A DNA stretch of 64,000 bases from Siniperca chuatsi (GCF_020085105.1 NC_058042.1:13656501-13720500); one strand, 5' to 3'. Shown: positions 24,735 through 39,842, counted from the first letter of the stretch. Notes: generated from the sequence alone by a model not told the origin. Program-made: numbers and translations.

Positions 24735-25914
24735 TGTCTATGGCCAGGCAGAGTAGTTGGATGAAACCGGTGCACCGCTCTTGTAGCTTTCCTATTTCAG
24801 CAATCATATCTTTGACAGCGTTTCATAGACACGCTCAGAACCACCAGCCTTATGTATTTGGGAGGAAGAAATAAGGGTTTCCACACATAACTGCCTTTGC
24901 AACAGCATACTTTGTCAGTCTGTTATGTTCGAAAGGTAAAACTATATGAATTCTTGTGTGTTATTGTCTACAGTTACTTTCAAAACACCTTCGGCTTCTG
25001 GTCTGAGCAATCACAGCATGATGAAAAGCTACAACGCTGCGATGAAACAGCATCTACTTTTCACTCAAGCATGACACAAGAACAGTGCACCCAGGTAATG
25101 AGCCACTATAAGAGATTGATACTGCCCCTCTCAGTCATACTAAAGGGAGATATGATGACAGATGTAAGATTACTTCTAGTGAGACTTACAGCACAGCTTA
25201 ATTCAGAGTAGGAGAATGCAGGGAGTCGCAGGAATGAAGAAAGAGAAACTGTGTGTTAATTATATCATTACTGCTCGTCCTGGTTATTAAACTAATCTCT
25301 CAGACAGGAAACGTTTAGCCTCCTGTTCAGTATGTCAAGTCTGAAAACATTTGCAATAGTGTTATGGCATTTAGATATTTAAAAACAAACATAGGCCAAT
25401 AAACATCAGTCACAGGTGTTCAGATAGAAACTCAGAAAAAATTCAGTGATGACTTAAGTCAAGAGGTAATCCAAATTTAATGAGTGCAACCTGATATACT
25501 GACTTAAGGCTTGGAAAATGGAGATTCTGAATGTGAGCTTCTGTGGTGCTGAGTCTTGTAATGTCATTTCTCATTCTCTAACTACCTCTCAAAGACTATT
25601 TAGAAAATAAAACTCAACAACACAAACGGAAATAAAACTCTCGCCATAAGCACTCTCTGCTAATAGAATAAACTGAATGAATTTTTAATGTTACAATCTT
25701 ACATCGTAGAATATTGCTGTCTTATAGTATTATCAATTTTATTATACAACATGGACACAGTGTTATTATTGTGAAGCACTTAAAATCTTCAGTCAATATC
25801 ATCTAATTGTACATATGCAGTGCAAGTAGTTTCCATGGTTGCCATAAACAATAAATAATAATAAACAATAAATAAGGCTAAAAGAAAACAATTAAACCTG
25901 CAATTACTGATTGT
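24735..25914. other. No gene recognised
   Basis: A 104-codon forward frame at 24897-25211 has no recognisable domain and no supporting splice context. Otherwise AT-rich. Confidence 0.45.
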
Positions 25915-26190
25915 TTTCGCCACTTGGGACATATGTTGAACTTGTTGGCAAACAGTTGCTTATTTACACATCCAGCAGTTATGGAGCAACATTATCATTC
26001 ATTTGGAGTCAAGTTTATGTCCACCTGGCAAATGTGAGTCCAATATTAACTCTCTTTTCAATCTGTTTTTGGTCTCTACCAACTCCAAAACCAACTTTTA
26101 CTGAAAACAGCTGTCTGCTGATTCATTATCATAAAAAATATTGATTATAGCCGCTTTAAATAAATGTAGGTTGTCTAAGTTCTATCTTTG
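25915..26190 (+). repeat. Dispersed repeat (GAAAACAGCTG / TAGCCGCTTTAAA family), copy 2
   Basis: CTGAAAACAGCTGTCTGCTG, TTGATTATAGCCGCTTTAAA and GTTGTCTAAGTTCTA match the 23.8-kb copy. The terminal TATAGCCGCTTTAAA is the reverse complement of the TTTAAAGCAGCTATA start at 62.69 kb. The open frame over it is not a gene. Confidence 0.55.
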
Positions 26191-26662
26191 ACTCACATCA
26201 CTGTATGAATGATGTGAGCGATGTTCTATGTTTTACTTTGTTTTAGGTGGTACAAGTGTTGTAAAATCTCATGCAACACACCCAAACACAAAGAACAGCT
26301 GCATTAAACAGCAAAAACTTCAGCTGCAACACATTGTCTTGCAGGTGGCCAAGTGTTAAAACTGCAAGTTATGACTTTCTTTGCCTGCATGTGGCAACAT
26401 TGACATGTTTAAATCTGCCTGTCTAAACTACTGTTGCTGTTACTTTCCTCCTCTATAAGTAACGCAAGTTGGCACTGTGTAGAGTTTGGAGTGTGCTAAA
26501 TGTGAACTAATAAATTTGTCAGTTTGTGTTAGTGAGTTACAAGCCAGTTCCACAAGGTACTTTACATCTTAAAAAACCCACAGTTAACAAAAGTTGTACC
26601 AAGGGAATGTGTAAGTTTAGCCATTTGTTTCCACATATCTTTTCTGCACAGGATGATACACA

Positions 26663-29600
26663 CTATTTCCTTCTTCTAATCCGAGACAAAAACATAGGTC
26701 CCCAGGTCTTGCCGAACTGAGGAACCACTAAAATGCCAAGTCTGTGGTGATAAGTAGACACAGTGCCATTCTGTGGCTGCGGGGATGGCTTGTGAAGTGT
26801 CTGTCCATGATCAGGGTGAGCAGGACTAAATGCAAAGTATTTTGATAAAGGAACAGCAATCTCCTCCCACAGGTCTTCAGGTTCAGCCTCAGGACAGTCA
26901 TTCAGCACTGTCTCAACCACAGCGTAGTTCTCACAGCTGGACAGTGTGCAAGTGGAATAGACCACTACACCCCCTGGACGCACTGCTGACAGTGCAGACC
27001 TGCAGGGAGAAGACAAATACTGTACTTCATGACAAGGGACTAAATTACCATTTCAAACACTGCTATAAAGCAGGATAATAAGTTGCATACTAATTGTATA
27101 CTGTATATGTCTATCATATACATGTCAAGTTTCTCCTCCCTCAACACACTAAATACTTTTGTAATTTTTTTGATTGGTTCAACTACAATTTGACCACATA
27201 TGATACAGCCTCCATGGAACTCTCTTAGTTGTTTTCTGTTGCTTTGAAATTCACTTGTTAAAGGTCCAGTGTGTAACATTTAGGAGGAGCTATTGGCAGA
27301 AATGGAATATAATACTTATAAGAATGTTTTCATTAGTGTATAATCACTGGAAAATAAGAATCGTTGTGTTTTCATTACCTTAGAATAAGCCGTTTTTATC
27401 TACATAGGGAGCGGGTCCCCTTCCACAGAGGCCGCCATGTTGCACCGCCATGTTTCTACAGTAGCCCAGAACGGACAAACCAAACACTGGCTCTAGATTG
27501 GGCCTTTCGCGTTTTTCACGAGTTTCACGGCCACCGTAGTTTTTCCTACATGCTTTGAAGGTGAGGCTGATGTGAGCGGTATTCAAATGGTTGCAAATTG
27601 AAATTTCACTGCTAGATGCCACACTGGACCTTTAAAAAAAAAAATAATAATGCCAGACCTTTTTATTCCTGACAAATGACACTAATTGCCAGTCAATCCA
27701 ATGTAATTCCAATTAATTGCAGTTTCATATAGTGTTTACATTATTTTGTGTATCATTTAAAACACAGGCAAATATTTTATAATTCCTCATCTGAACCAAA
27801 ACAATGTCATTATTTAGTTAGAAATTCCACGTAATCACAATTTTTGGAGACATTGCAGACATTTATTTAGGTTGGGGACAGGGCTTACTTTAGCAATTGA
27901 GCCTGGAGCGCAGGCAGCCTGGCTCTTTCCTGTAGTCTCTGCTCCCCCTGCTGGCTGCTAGAATACAACCAGCTCCTGTCATTAGAACATGGAGCATCGA
28001 CTAAAACCTGCAACAGCGAGAGCAAGAAATGTAAGTAGTTCAGAGTCTGAGTCAGAGGGGTCAAGAGTGTAATGGCAGTGAGAGACAATAAGGGTCAAAG
28101 AAGAAAAGCAAAAGTGAAGGAGTAAGAAAATTTAAATAGTTAATTAAGGTAAAATCAGACAAAAGACAAATGCTGCAGGTCTGTAAAATAATCCAAGTAC
28201 ATGTTATATTTTCCTCACAGCACCTGAATCATCATCCAGGGACAAATAATCAGTCAGGGTGAAAAAAGAATCTCCCCCAAAACACATCTGTTCCTAATTA
28301 CCCACTGTAGAAAATTAAGTAAAACAATAACTGCCTCTGAAACTTTACACCTCAGCTGAGAATATTCCCGACAATTCTGTCCTCCATGCAAATTTTACGA
28401 AGACACATCATTGCCGCAATACAGCTTGAATCTGTGCAGTCTGTTTGCACCACTCTATTGCCTTTCAGTCTTTGTTCACACAGTCTTTCATTCTGTGCTT
28501 TCCTTTTTTTCTCCTCAATATTTTGTTTCATTATCAGTCACTTTGATTCCTCCCAGCCATTTGTCTGCCTCTTCTTGGCTCCTATTTTGAATAAACGGTT
28601 TTCTTCTTTTCCACTGGGCTTATTAGCTTCTGTTCAAAGGATTGCTGTTCTCATTCATTTCTAACCATGGCCCTGAAAAAGAAGTGTGACACCTCAATTT
28701 GTTGGACACTGCAGCAAAATTCTGTAAAATGCTGCCACAAACCTGACTCTCCAAACCTTGTCATATGTTCCTGCTGCACTTTGCCCAAAAGATCGTCCAT
28801 CCTTTGCAGATACAATCACTCTGCTGTTTAGTGAGTGAGGCAGAAAAGACTCCAGGGTTTTGGCCAGCCAGTCCCGTCTGTGGAGGTCTGGTTCATTACA
28901 GCAGAGAAGTGCTGGAACATAACACAGAGCATTACTTATTACCAGTGTTCAATGCAAATAGGCTATTGACAGCAGACTAAAATATCCTTAGCTTCAACTG
29001 CAGCAATTTGCAAAAGTACGCTTTTAATATTTAAAAACAAAGCTTAACACATTTCAACAAGATGTTCCCCCATGTTTTCCCCATATCCTGGAAAGTCATT
29101 TGGTGTGCTGCCAACATCCCTTTACTAATACAGGAAGTTTTGATTTGGGGGCATTTCAGTCTAATTAAGTATAACCATTAATATTTATCAACTATATGAG
29201 TTGATAAATAAACTTGAATATTGAGTTTTATAAATACCAAATGCCAATGTTAAACATTTTATTGCAAAGTTATAAACTGATATACACACTCAGCAGTGTA
29301 TAAGTTATATTAGCCTTCTTATATCCTCTACTGTCGTGTTTTAAAAACTGTACTAAATCCACAATCTTATACCTCTTTGCATGAGATAAATAAAATCAAA
29401 TCAAAGTCTGCAAAGTCCATTAAAAAAAACAAAACAAAAAAAAACAACTTGTTTTACCTGGGGTGGCACACTGCATCATGGCTAAGGCTTTGCCCCCAGG
29501 GGCAGAGCAAAGATCCAAAACCTTCTCTCCATCTCTGACTTGCAAAGCCAGCACTGGAAGCAGGGAGGCAGCATTCAGGAGGTAGTACTGCTTCAGCTGG

Positions 29601-30960
29601 CCAGGCCTGTGAGCCTGAGAGGGGAATCGCAGTGGATATGGGTGGATGTAACACTGTAATGAAGGACGGGGCAAACTGAGTGAAGGCTCTGATTGAAGGT
29701 CCTGACCGAGCGCATGAGACGCGCTGTCAGGTTGGAGATGGGAGTCATTAGGAGGGCACTTGGAGATGTAGTGAGGTGGCAACAGAGAGTCTTTTCCTGC
29801 TTGGTATTTAGAATTTGACACTGTTGATGGGCCATTACAAAGCAACATGGAGACATCTGTTTGTGGCAGCAATGCGCAAAAGCCCTGTGATTGGAGAATC
29901 TGTGTGATGTCTGTCACAACACTGAAGCAGTTGAGCATGACCCCATACTGCCAAGAGTGAGGGTCCAAGAGCACTGCTCTGCAGGAGAAAAGCAATCTCA
30001 ATGATAAAAGGGTACAAACGCTGTCTGTGTGTGAGCTGTAATAATTATTTCAGACAAAATTTACCTTGCATCTGCCCACAAGTCTCCAAGTTCCTGACTG
30101 TACTGCTGGTCAAAGCAGTCCAGTACTGGTTGACATGAAGATCTCTCTTTTTTGCACCTTTTTGTTACCTGTTACAAACAGACTGTAGTGAAATTCTTAT
30201 CTAGAGAGGCACGAAAGTAGGCAGTGTCCTTAAAGTAAACTCTGACAGCACATAGGTTACTTTTATGGGGACATTTTCTGATTCAAAGTTATGTCATGTA
30301 AAAGTCATTTGGACCTTAATATCAGGAGTAAACATCAAGTAAATATTGACCAAATCCAAAAAGTATCACCTGTTGAATTAATTAATTCAAGTCTTGATAT
30401 TCTAATTTCGAGCTGAACAGTTTACTTACCAAAACCACTGGAAGAGTAAGATCTACATTTTAGATTTCCTTTAAATCTGCTGTCTAGTGTCTTGTACACT
30501 CACTACCCCTGGTGGATACTGAGTGTAAAATTGAGTGTTTCGTGAACTACTGGGGCTTTATCAAGCTAATATTCAAGCCAAACAGTGCGTACTAGGCTTT
30601 AGAAGTAAATAACAGGCTGTTTAAAAGAGGAGCGTTTGTAAACTAGATGTAAAATGTGTACTTTGACAGGAGCTGTGACACAACGTGTTTGATAATAAAC
30701 CCAGCCGACTGTCTTCGAAACGAGACAAGGAGACAATATACAAGCAATGCTCCCCCCTAAAGCATCCCATAATGTAATAAGTTTACCTGATTATTGGGCG
30801 CTCCTTTTTGCTCGTTCAGTTGTAAAACAAGCTCGGCACCCGAGTGAGAGTTACACGACCACAGCCACCACAGAGATGTCGGCGTTAGCCTTTGAGTTTT
30901 GAAGCAAATTATCCTCCACTTACTGTAAAAGTGATGTATTGTGAACACGTATTTAGACAT
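26663..30960 (-). CDS. nsun3: NSUN3, mitochondrial tRNA-Met cytosine-5 methyltransferase (complete, 6 coding exons)
   Basis: Coding exons in transcript order: 30960-30787, 30168-30065, 29978-29458, 28911-28757, 28007-27889, 26999-26663. All introns are GT-AG and the frame stays open for 469 codons plus a stop. NSUN3 is the mitochondrial RNA m5C methyltransferase that acts on C34 of tRNA-Met, the first step toward f5C34. Visible motifs are the SAM-binding DLCSAPGGK (residues 248-256), DAPCSND with Cys325, and YSTCTLS with Cys375; the two cysteines are the catalytic pair of the NSUN family. Blocks such as YYLLNAASLLPVLAL and WGPM near the C-terminus match human NSUN3 rather than NSUN4. The first exon gives a 58-residue N-terminus rich in basic and aromatic residues, plausibly a mitochondrial presequence. 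The protein is much longer than human NSUN3 (about 340 residues), partly through a Ser/Pro-rich insert at about residues 130-195. Intron 5 carries a MITE. I did not find a polyadenylation signal. Confidence 0.94.
27258..27635 (-). mobile_element. TTAA-bounded MITE in nsun3 intron 5
   Basis: The 378-bp element starts TTAAAGGTCCAGTGTG and ends with the exact reverse complement CACACTGGACCTTTAA, a 16-bp perfect terminal inverted repeat that includes TTAA at each end. TTAA termini are the hallmark of piggyBac-type insertion, but I cannot exclude other superfamilies. The perfect termini suggest a comparatively young copy. Confidence 0.88.
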
Positions 30961-32200
30961 TCGGTTCTTTATTTTTACTGTCTAACTGACGAATATATTT
31001 CGGTGAGTTTCTTCGGTAAACCTCAGGGTACGTTGCTCAAATCCGTCCTCCCTGAACTCTGACTGCGTGTCTATAGTTCCACCTGACAAACCGCTGCGAC
31101 CTCAGTATTGGGATATTATTTATATGGTTAGTGTATAAAACAGTTAACACCAAAACACTGACTTTAAGATGAGCTCGCTGGGAAAAGAAGCAATGCCGCT
31201 GTGTTAGTGTTAGAAAGGTTTAATATTCCGCAGAAGAGTTACGTTACTCTGTGAGTCCGTCACACTGGATTCCGGACGCAAACCTTAAAATCAAAACGTT
31301 AATTTCTCACCCGTTTTTCAGCTTCTTCAGATACATTTCTGCGATCCCACGGATACTCTGACCGGATGATAAAATGTTTGCTCCTTTTCCCTATAATCCG
31401 CTGAAAATGTTAGATTTAGCTAAACGTGTTTCGCCCTGGGCAAACTCTTAGATAGTTGACGTCTCTGGAATCACAACAATACCGTTTGAAGATACAACCT
31501 GCTGCTGGACAAAGGGTGAAAGAAATATACGTTTTCATTTCTCTTTGGGTTTATCCTACGTAGGCAAGTAGACCTAATTGTGGAGTAACTATAAGTAACT
31601 ATACTGCTGGGCTCACGAACTGGACTAATTCTTATAGCGGGACTTTTAAGTAATTAAATTGAATTATTAATTAACAACACTTGACAATCATTTTGGGTCT
31701 TCTTGAACATTAATAGAGACAGATAACAGGTACGTGATCTTAAAACTTGAGATGTAGTAATTAAACTGGGACTGTTAAGGGAAAAATTATCTGTGATATT
31801 CTGTATTAGGGTTTGAATGTTTCTACAATTTGTGTAGCATAACCATTACTTCAGAAGAAAAACAGTGCCACTGCCTTTTTGAATCTAAAATCGACATACA
31901 AAAATAACCCAAAACCCCATTTACAAATGTACAGACACATGATGAATTAAACATTTTACTTCCGTTATTGGTTGCATGTTTGTTAACAAAAAAACATTTG
32001 ATTAAATATACAATATAATGGCAAAACCATCATTTAAAATGATTTGGGTTTGCCCGAGTTTCATACATCAGTGATCACAATCTTTGAAGAAACACCAATG
32101 AGCGACAATAAGCTGAAATCATCGTGCCATTCATAGACATCTCAAACTGAATTCTTGTTAACATTGTGATGTATCCCTTTACAGCAAATGCTTAACTGGT
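30961..32200. other. Spacer between nsun3 and atp5mc3
   Basis: It includes the nsun3 promoter (upstream of 30960 on the minus strand) and the atp5mc3 3' UTR (downstream of 32201 on the minus strand). The nsun3-proximal 300 bp are richer in CpG than the surroundings. I found no TATA box or convincing polyadenylation signal. Confidence 0.5.
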
Positions 32201-34776
<2,576 letters not shown>

Positions 34777-35094
34777 TACGAAGGGACGAAGTGGTCAGGT
34801 CAACCAAAGGAGCTCTGTGGCTGCTGTCTGTAGGGAGCAATGCATGAAACACGGCAATTAACAACTTAAGTGTGGTGACAAGTGTGCAAAGTTAAGTGGG
34901 CACACACAAGTAACGTTAAGGTCAAGAGCAGCTGCAAACCGAACAATGTCGCTAAAAAAAACAAGCTAGTTGGTAAATCAGAAGAGCTGAGCAGTGCTGC
35001 GGTCAATAGAGCTACAAAGACACCGAGTTACACCGAAAAATCACTATTATATTAAACTAACACACAGTTTGTGACTGAGGAGGTTAGCTCTCAC

Positions 35095-35150
35095 CGTGGT
35101 TTACTGCAGAGGTCGAAGACGCGAGAGGAATGCGCATGCGCAGTGTCACG
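35095..35150 (-). other. atp5mc3: Noncoding first exon of atp5mc3 (inferred 5' UTR)
   Basis: On the minus strand a consensus donor (CCACG followed by GTGAGAG) lies at 35095/35094. It is upstream of the start-codon exon and just downstream of the NRF-1 palindrome. Vertebrate ATP5MC genes usually have a noncoding first exon, so this is the likely one. The transcription start, and therefore the upper boundary, is a guess. The acceptor before the ATG exon is also unresolved; a CACAGAG/CT junction near 34810 is possible. Confidence 0.5.
35131..35142. promoter_or_regulatory. NRF-1 binding palindrome in the atp5mc3 promoter
   Basis: TGCGCATGCGCA is a perfect match to the nuclear respiratory factor 1 consensus (YGCGCAYGCGCR). 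It sits about 40 bp upstream of the presumed first-exon donor of atp5mc3. NRF-1 activates many nuclear genes for oxidative phosphorylation, so the site fits the gene. ETS-like TTCC elements lie further out, including TTTCCGG near 35214. Confidence 0.75.
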
Positions 35151-35439
35151 TAAAAGACTTGACTTCCGACTTCCTGATGGAGCTACCACACAGATGGACC
35201 ATCTTCTAAAGGATTTCCGGTAGACTGTACACTGAAAATGTAATGCTGCCCTCCGCAGACAAGGGTTTGCTGTTTATCCTATATTCTTACGAACAGTCCA
35301 GTTGAGTGGAGACATTTTGGGATTACTCTACCAATAAGTTGGAAATTCATTTCAGATGCAAAAACAGACCTGAAAGAGAAAGCCCAGAGACCCAGATCCG
35401 ACAACTCCCCGAATAACTGTTGCCTTTCATTTCTGTATT

Positions 35440-37093
35440 TGTTTCATGAGAACATAACATGTTGGACTGTTTCCAAATTTCCACACTGACACAGACCGTC
35501 TGGATGTTTGCCTTTGACTTTCAAATAGCTGGCTAGACCCCAATGCCCCAGTCTCTGCCTAGTTAGGCTATAACAACATCATCCCTTCTCTAGACTTTAT
35601 CATCCACCTCTTACTTTTAACAGATGATTGCAGAGAGAAATAATGTCTACTCCTCCATTCTTCTCTCCACTCTTTTTGCCACTGAAGCTCTAATTTTTCT
35701 TTGCAAATGCTAAAGCATTCACATTTTCCCATCTGAACCTTCAGATCAATAGTTTCCCATAACAGAGATTTCTTAGCCAGTTTGTCAGAGATTTCATTGC
35801 CCTCAACCCCTGAGTGTCCAGGTATCCACAAAAAACCCATATGGTAGCCCATATTCTCTGTCCTAAACAAGCAGCACAAGGAGCAGGTCCAGGTGGGCCC
35901 TTTGTGTCCAGCCTCTCAAAGCCAACAAAGCAGCCGCAGAATCCAAGCAGATGATACTTTTATGGGGTTTGACCCACTCTATCCACCACATGGCCCATAA
36001 AACTGTCAGTAGCTCAGCAGAAAAAAACAACATATTATCAGATATGCGGATGCTCTGTTGGATCTGAAGATTAGCCACATACAGTAGCCTACATCCCAAA
36101 GACTGAGTCCTTATATCTATCAGTAAAAATCTGCATATACTCTTTCTTAAAATGATTTGAATACTTGTAAACATGATTACATGAAATATTTATATTCTGA
36201 TCAAGATAGATGTACCTCAGGATCCTGGAGAAACCAGAAAGGAACAGGAGACCAGACCAACCCAATCTCACTGTCTTGCTCAAGCCCAGTATTTACTGGC
36301 AGCTGTTTTATGAGGTGAAGAACATTTGACTTATTTTCCTTACCTATAAACTCCAAAAAAAGACATTTTGCTGCAGAGCTGAATTTTAGGCCACTGAACC
36401 CAATAATGAAGCCCCAGTTTGTTTCTCCTGGTTGTTAAACTTGATTCCCCCATTTCAACAAGTAAAGTTAGAATAGGCGTCGTTATAAAAGCTCCACAGC
36501 AAATACTTAGGGCCTTTGCCTGGACCCGGTCCAGTTTGCTAAGAATAGAATTTGCAGCTGACCCAAACACAACACACCCATAATCTAAAGTGGATCTTAT
36601 CATGGCTCGATGAATCATAAGCAAGGTGTCTCTCTCAGCCCCACAATCACTTCTAGCTAAGTTACGGAGAATGTTATTTACTTTCTCACATTTACAAATG
36701 ACTGTATCTGTATGAGTTTTCCATGTTAGTTTTTCATCCATCCACACGCCCAGAAATTTGAAGACCATGACTCTTTCAAAGGGATACGCATACATAGACA
36801 GATTTAAACCAGGACTTTCATCTATTATGACTTTACTTAGACGTGGAAATCCTAAATCCCCATATATATTCCCACTGAAGAACCTGGTCCAAGGCCTTTT
36901 GAATTTGACAGAACAGATGACCAATATTTTTCCCTGTCCTCCAGATGGCGCCATTCCCATCCCGCCATCGCCGAAAACCTTGGTGGACTTTTTGAAATAT
37001 GTTTATCATTACATTGAAGAGGACTGGACTAATGACTGAGCCTTGGGGTGGAACCATTATCAATGTCAACAGTTTCAGAAAAATCTCCCCCAA
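35440..37093 (-). mobile_element. Broken LINE with RNase H domain (I/Nimb-like superfamily), 5'-truncated
   Basis: On the minus strand, broken frames give the end of a reverse transcriptase (PQGSVISPVLFNVMIN near 37040), then the post-RT region with the FKFLGVWMDEKLTWKTHT block and an LDYGCVVFG block (36960-36340). An RNase H domain follows (FFSAELLTVLWAMWW and CLDSAAALLALRG at about 36060-35900, WIPGHSGVEGNEISDKLAKKS at about 35820). Last comes a C-terminal zinc-knuckle-like segment, CQCGNLETVQHVMFS, ending near 35440. This order is that of I-superfamily non-LTR retrotransposons. Several frameshifts and stops break the frame and the catalytic YxDD part of the RT is missing, so the element is dead. 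It ends about 300 bp upstream of the atp5mc3 promoter. Confidence 0.85.
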
Positions 37094-37644
37094 CTCTCAC
37101 CTGAATTGATGTATGGCTGAGGAAATCCTTTATGCAATAAAACATTCTGCCATTAATACCTGCATCAGATGGACCATCATGCTAGTACAGCATGTTTAAA
37201 TGCCACATCACTAAAGTTAAAACCAGGACAGTCCACAGTGCACAAACATCAACATTGACTGGGACCAACTCTGGCTCTGCCTGCAAAGTGAATATATTCG
37301 TCACCTACCAGATTTACACAAAAAGATGCTTGTTTTTTTACTATCCCATAGAGACCATTTGAATAAATGATTATAATGTATATACACCCTTGAATCCAAT
37401 ATACCACTACTAGAAATTACAGCCTCCAAAATTACCCAGACGTTGAATCATTCAGAAGTTCATTGAGAAGAAGTCGCAACAGAAATGTTCATAAGCTTCA
37501 CAATGTAAATGTTTATTGTTCTAGTTGTCATACAAGGGTCAGTAAGTAACTGCGATTATTTAACTAAATATGAATCTAAACTTTTATAAACTTTTTGAAA
37601 ATGATCAAAGGTAAAAAAAACTGTTGTCTTAGTCTAAGTATGCT

Positions 37645-38031
37645 ATCTATATTAGAGCTTTACCGATCGCCAAATTGGCCAGTCTGATATATCGGCCTAT
37701 ATTAGTCTATTGCAGATTTATCTGTGTTTGTATCTGATAAGTAACACAGTAAGTGTAAGAAATTACAGTACAGAAATGAGGTCTTTGAGGTCACTTAGAA
37801 ACAATGTCACCTTTACATAGTTTGTCCATCAGACACTGACAAGTAGATTTTCCAACTGTAAAATGTCCCACTTAGAATATATCTTGGTCTCAATTAGAGA
37901 AATCTATTTCAAGATTGTTGTTTATGTTTTGTTTTAAAAAAATGGCTGATATATTGTCATCAGGTCTCTCCCAAATATCGATATCAGTATCGGCCTCAAA
38001 AATCCAATATCGGTCGGGCTATAATCTACAT
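37645..38031 (+). mobile_element. MITE with near-perfect 8-bp duplication (TATCGG-type family)
   Basis: The element 37653-38023 starts TAGAGCTTTACCGATCGCC and ends CCAATATCGGTCGGGCTATA, imperfect inverted termini. It is flanked by ATCTATAT (37645-37652) and ATCTACAT (38024-38031), an 8-bp duplication with one mismatch. The 8-bp size suggests a hAT-like element. Internal TATCGGCC strings are typical of this fish family. Confidence 0.75.
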
Positions 38032-39690
38032 TCACTTAATTGTATTTATCGTGGCAATTGGGTGATGACGTAATTTCCCTTTTAAAAATCATTCACAGCA
38101 GCAGAAGCAGTCCTATTTACTTTAACTGAATGTGAATATTGTCAGCTGTGATAGGCCTTAGCTGTCACATCCAGGTTGTTTCAAAGAAGGTAGCTCTGTT
38201 GTATATATGTACCACTCACACATTTTGTTTTATTGTACAAATAAAACACCAAAGATGACAATGGCAACACAGATTTTGCAGTGGATTAAGGGGTAAATCT
38301 TTCCACTACGTCTGACGTGAAACTCTGGGAACGCTGACATCAAAGGTGGCCCACATTAGCAGTGATCAGTCGACTGCAAACGCACTGAATGGGATATTTA
38401 TTTCAAGTCCAAGACAGAATATAGCAAAAATGCCTTATCTCTAAAGGCTAAGAAGTCCTTAAAAGCAAGAGAAATAGTAAGCGAACTGTGTAAGTGAATA
38501 TGTGAGGTTAATTTAGGAGAAAAAATTGTAAAATCTGAGAAGACAAATATTAACTGTGATAAGTAGATAGATAAGTAAGTAAGTAGATAATACCCATATC
38601 ACGTTTATTTGTTTGTTAATTTATTATTTTATTTCCCATATAGGGACAAAGCAGAAAATACATTATAATGTTGGACACATACCTGCGCAATGAGTTCAGA
38701 AGGTTCAACTGTAATATAAGACACAATGCCACAAGGGGGCAGCAACACACCATGCATGCAGAGTCTACATGATGTGAACTGGACATTTTAATTAATTAAT
38801 TATTTTAATTCTGCCTGTAGAGCACAGCACTGTAGTGTTGTAGGCTACATACTGTGCGAGAAAATGTATGTAAAATATGTTGCATGCAAGATTAAACATA
38901 AAAACACATGCAGAAGTAAAACTGAGAAAAATGACCTAAAATCATTTGGGCTCCAATAGGACAGTAACGAGATTAGCCTCTATTCAGGTGTTACATAGCC
39001 TAGATATTTTAAACTGAAAGCATTTTTCATTATTCAACTAAGGCATGCATCAGTAAAACCCAGCAGTATTGGTATAGGTAAGGCCTGTCAGCCATAAAGA
39101 ATTACAGCTGCAAATGCAAAGAATTATGGTTTTGTGGCTGCAGCCTTCATTTTTCAGTCAGCAAGGTGGTGGGTGGAAAGCTAAGGATGCATGATAAATG
39201 AATGCCACCGTGTGTAGAATTTAAACGCGTTTATAGACTATTCACTGACACATTTAAGTGTTTATTTTATGCATACATGCACAAAAATGAATTCAAGTGT
39301 GATGGTAGCTTATAAGGCCGCCACAGACCACGGAATCAATAACAAATATTTCGTATGTTATAATGCTTTTTTCGCTTTAACTTTACCCATATCATAAAGT
39401 GAGCAACTCCCTCACATTAAAACGAAATTCCCATGAGATCGTGTAATTGTGGCCGTGACCTGCACCTTGCAGTGACCACGAAGCTCCAAACTGACAATCA
39501 ATTCAAGCGAGACAAGCAATCACATTTCCAACAGCATTCATTAAGGTCTATGCATTGCGACTTAATACACATTACCGTCTTGCATCATGTGGATATATTT
39601 CCACCATCTCTAAATTGATCTCCTAAATTAATAGTAATTATTTATATCACGCTGACTTTAAGTGGGCTTTCCCTCTTCAAGGATTCATCT
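38032..39690. other. No gene recognised; upstream of rrad
   Basis: Unique-looking AT-rich sequence with chance frames. The last few hundred bases before 39860 become GC-richer toward the rrad promoter. Confidence 0.5.
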
Positions 39691-39842
39691 CTGTCCGCCC
39701 CCTCAGAGGTGAGCTCTCAATTTGGCGAAGCGGAAGGGAGATTCCTCAGCTCTTCCAGTCATACACCCCCAGCTCTGTATAATGTTACCGTTACGCACCA
39801 CTTCAATAAGCGGAGACGTGATTCTCTGGGGCGAATCCCTGC

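Noticed and set aside
24897-25211. 104-codon forward frame
   Set aside because: No recognisable motif, no flanking exon and composition like its surroundings.
36758-37039. 93-codon forward frame
   Set aside because: It is antisense to the LINE reverse transcriptase region.
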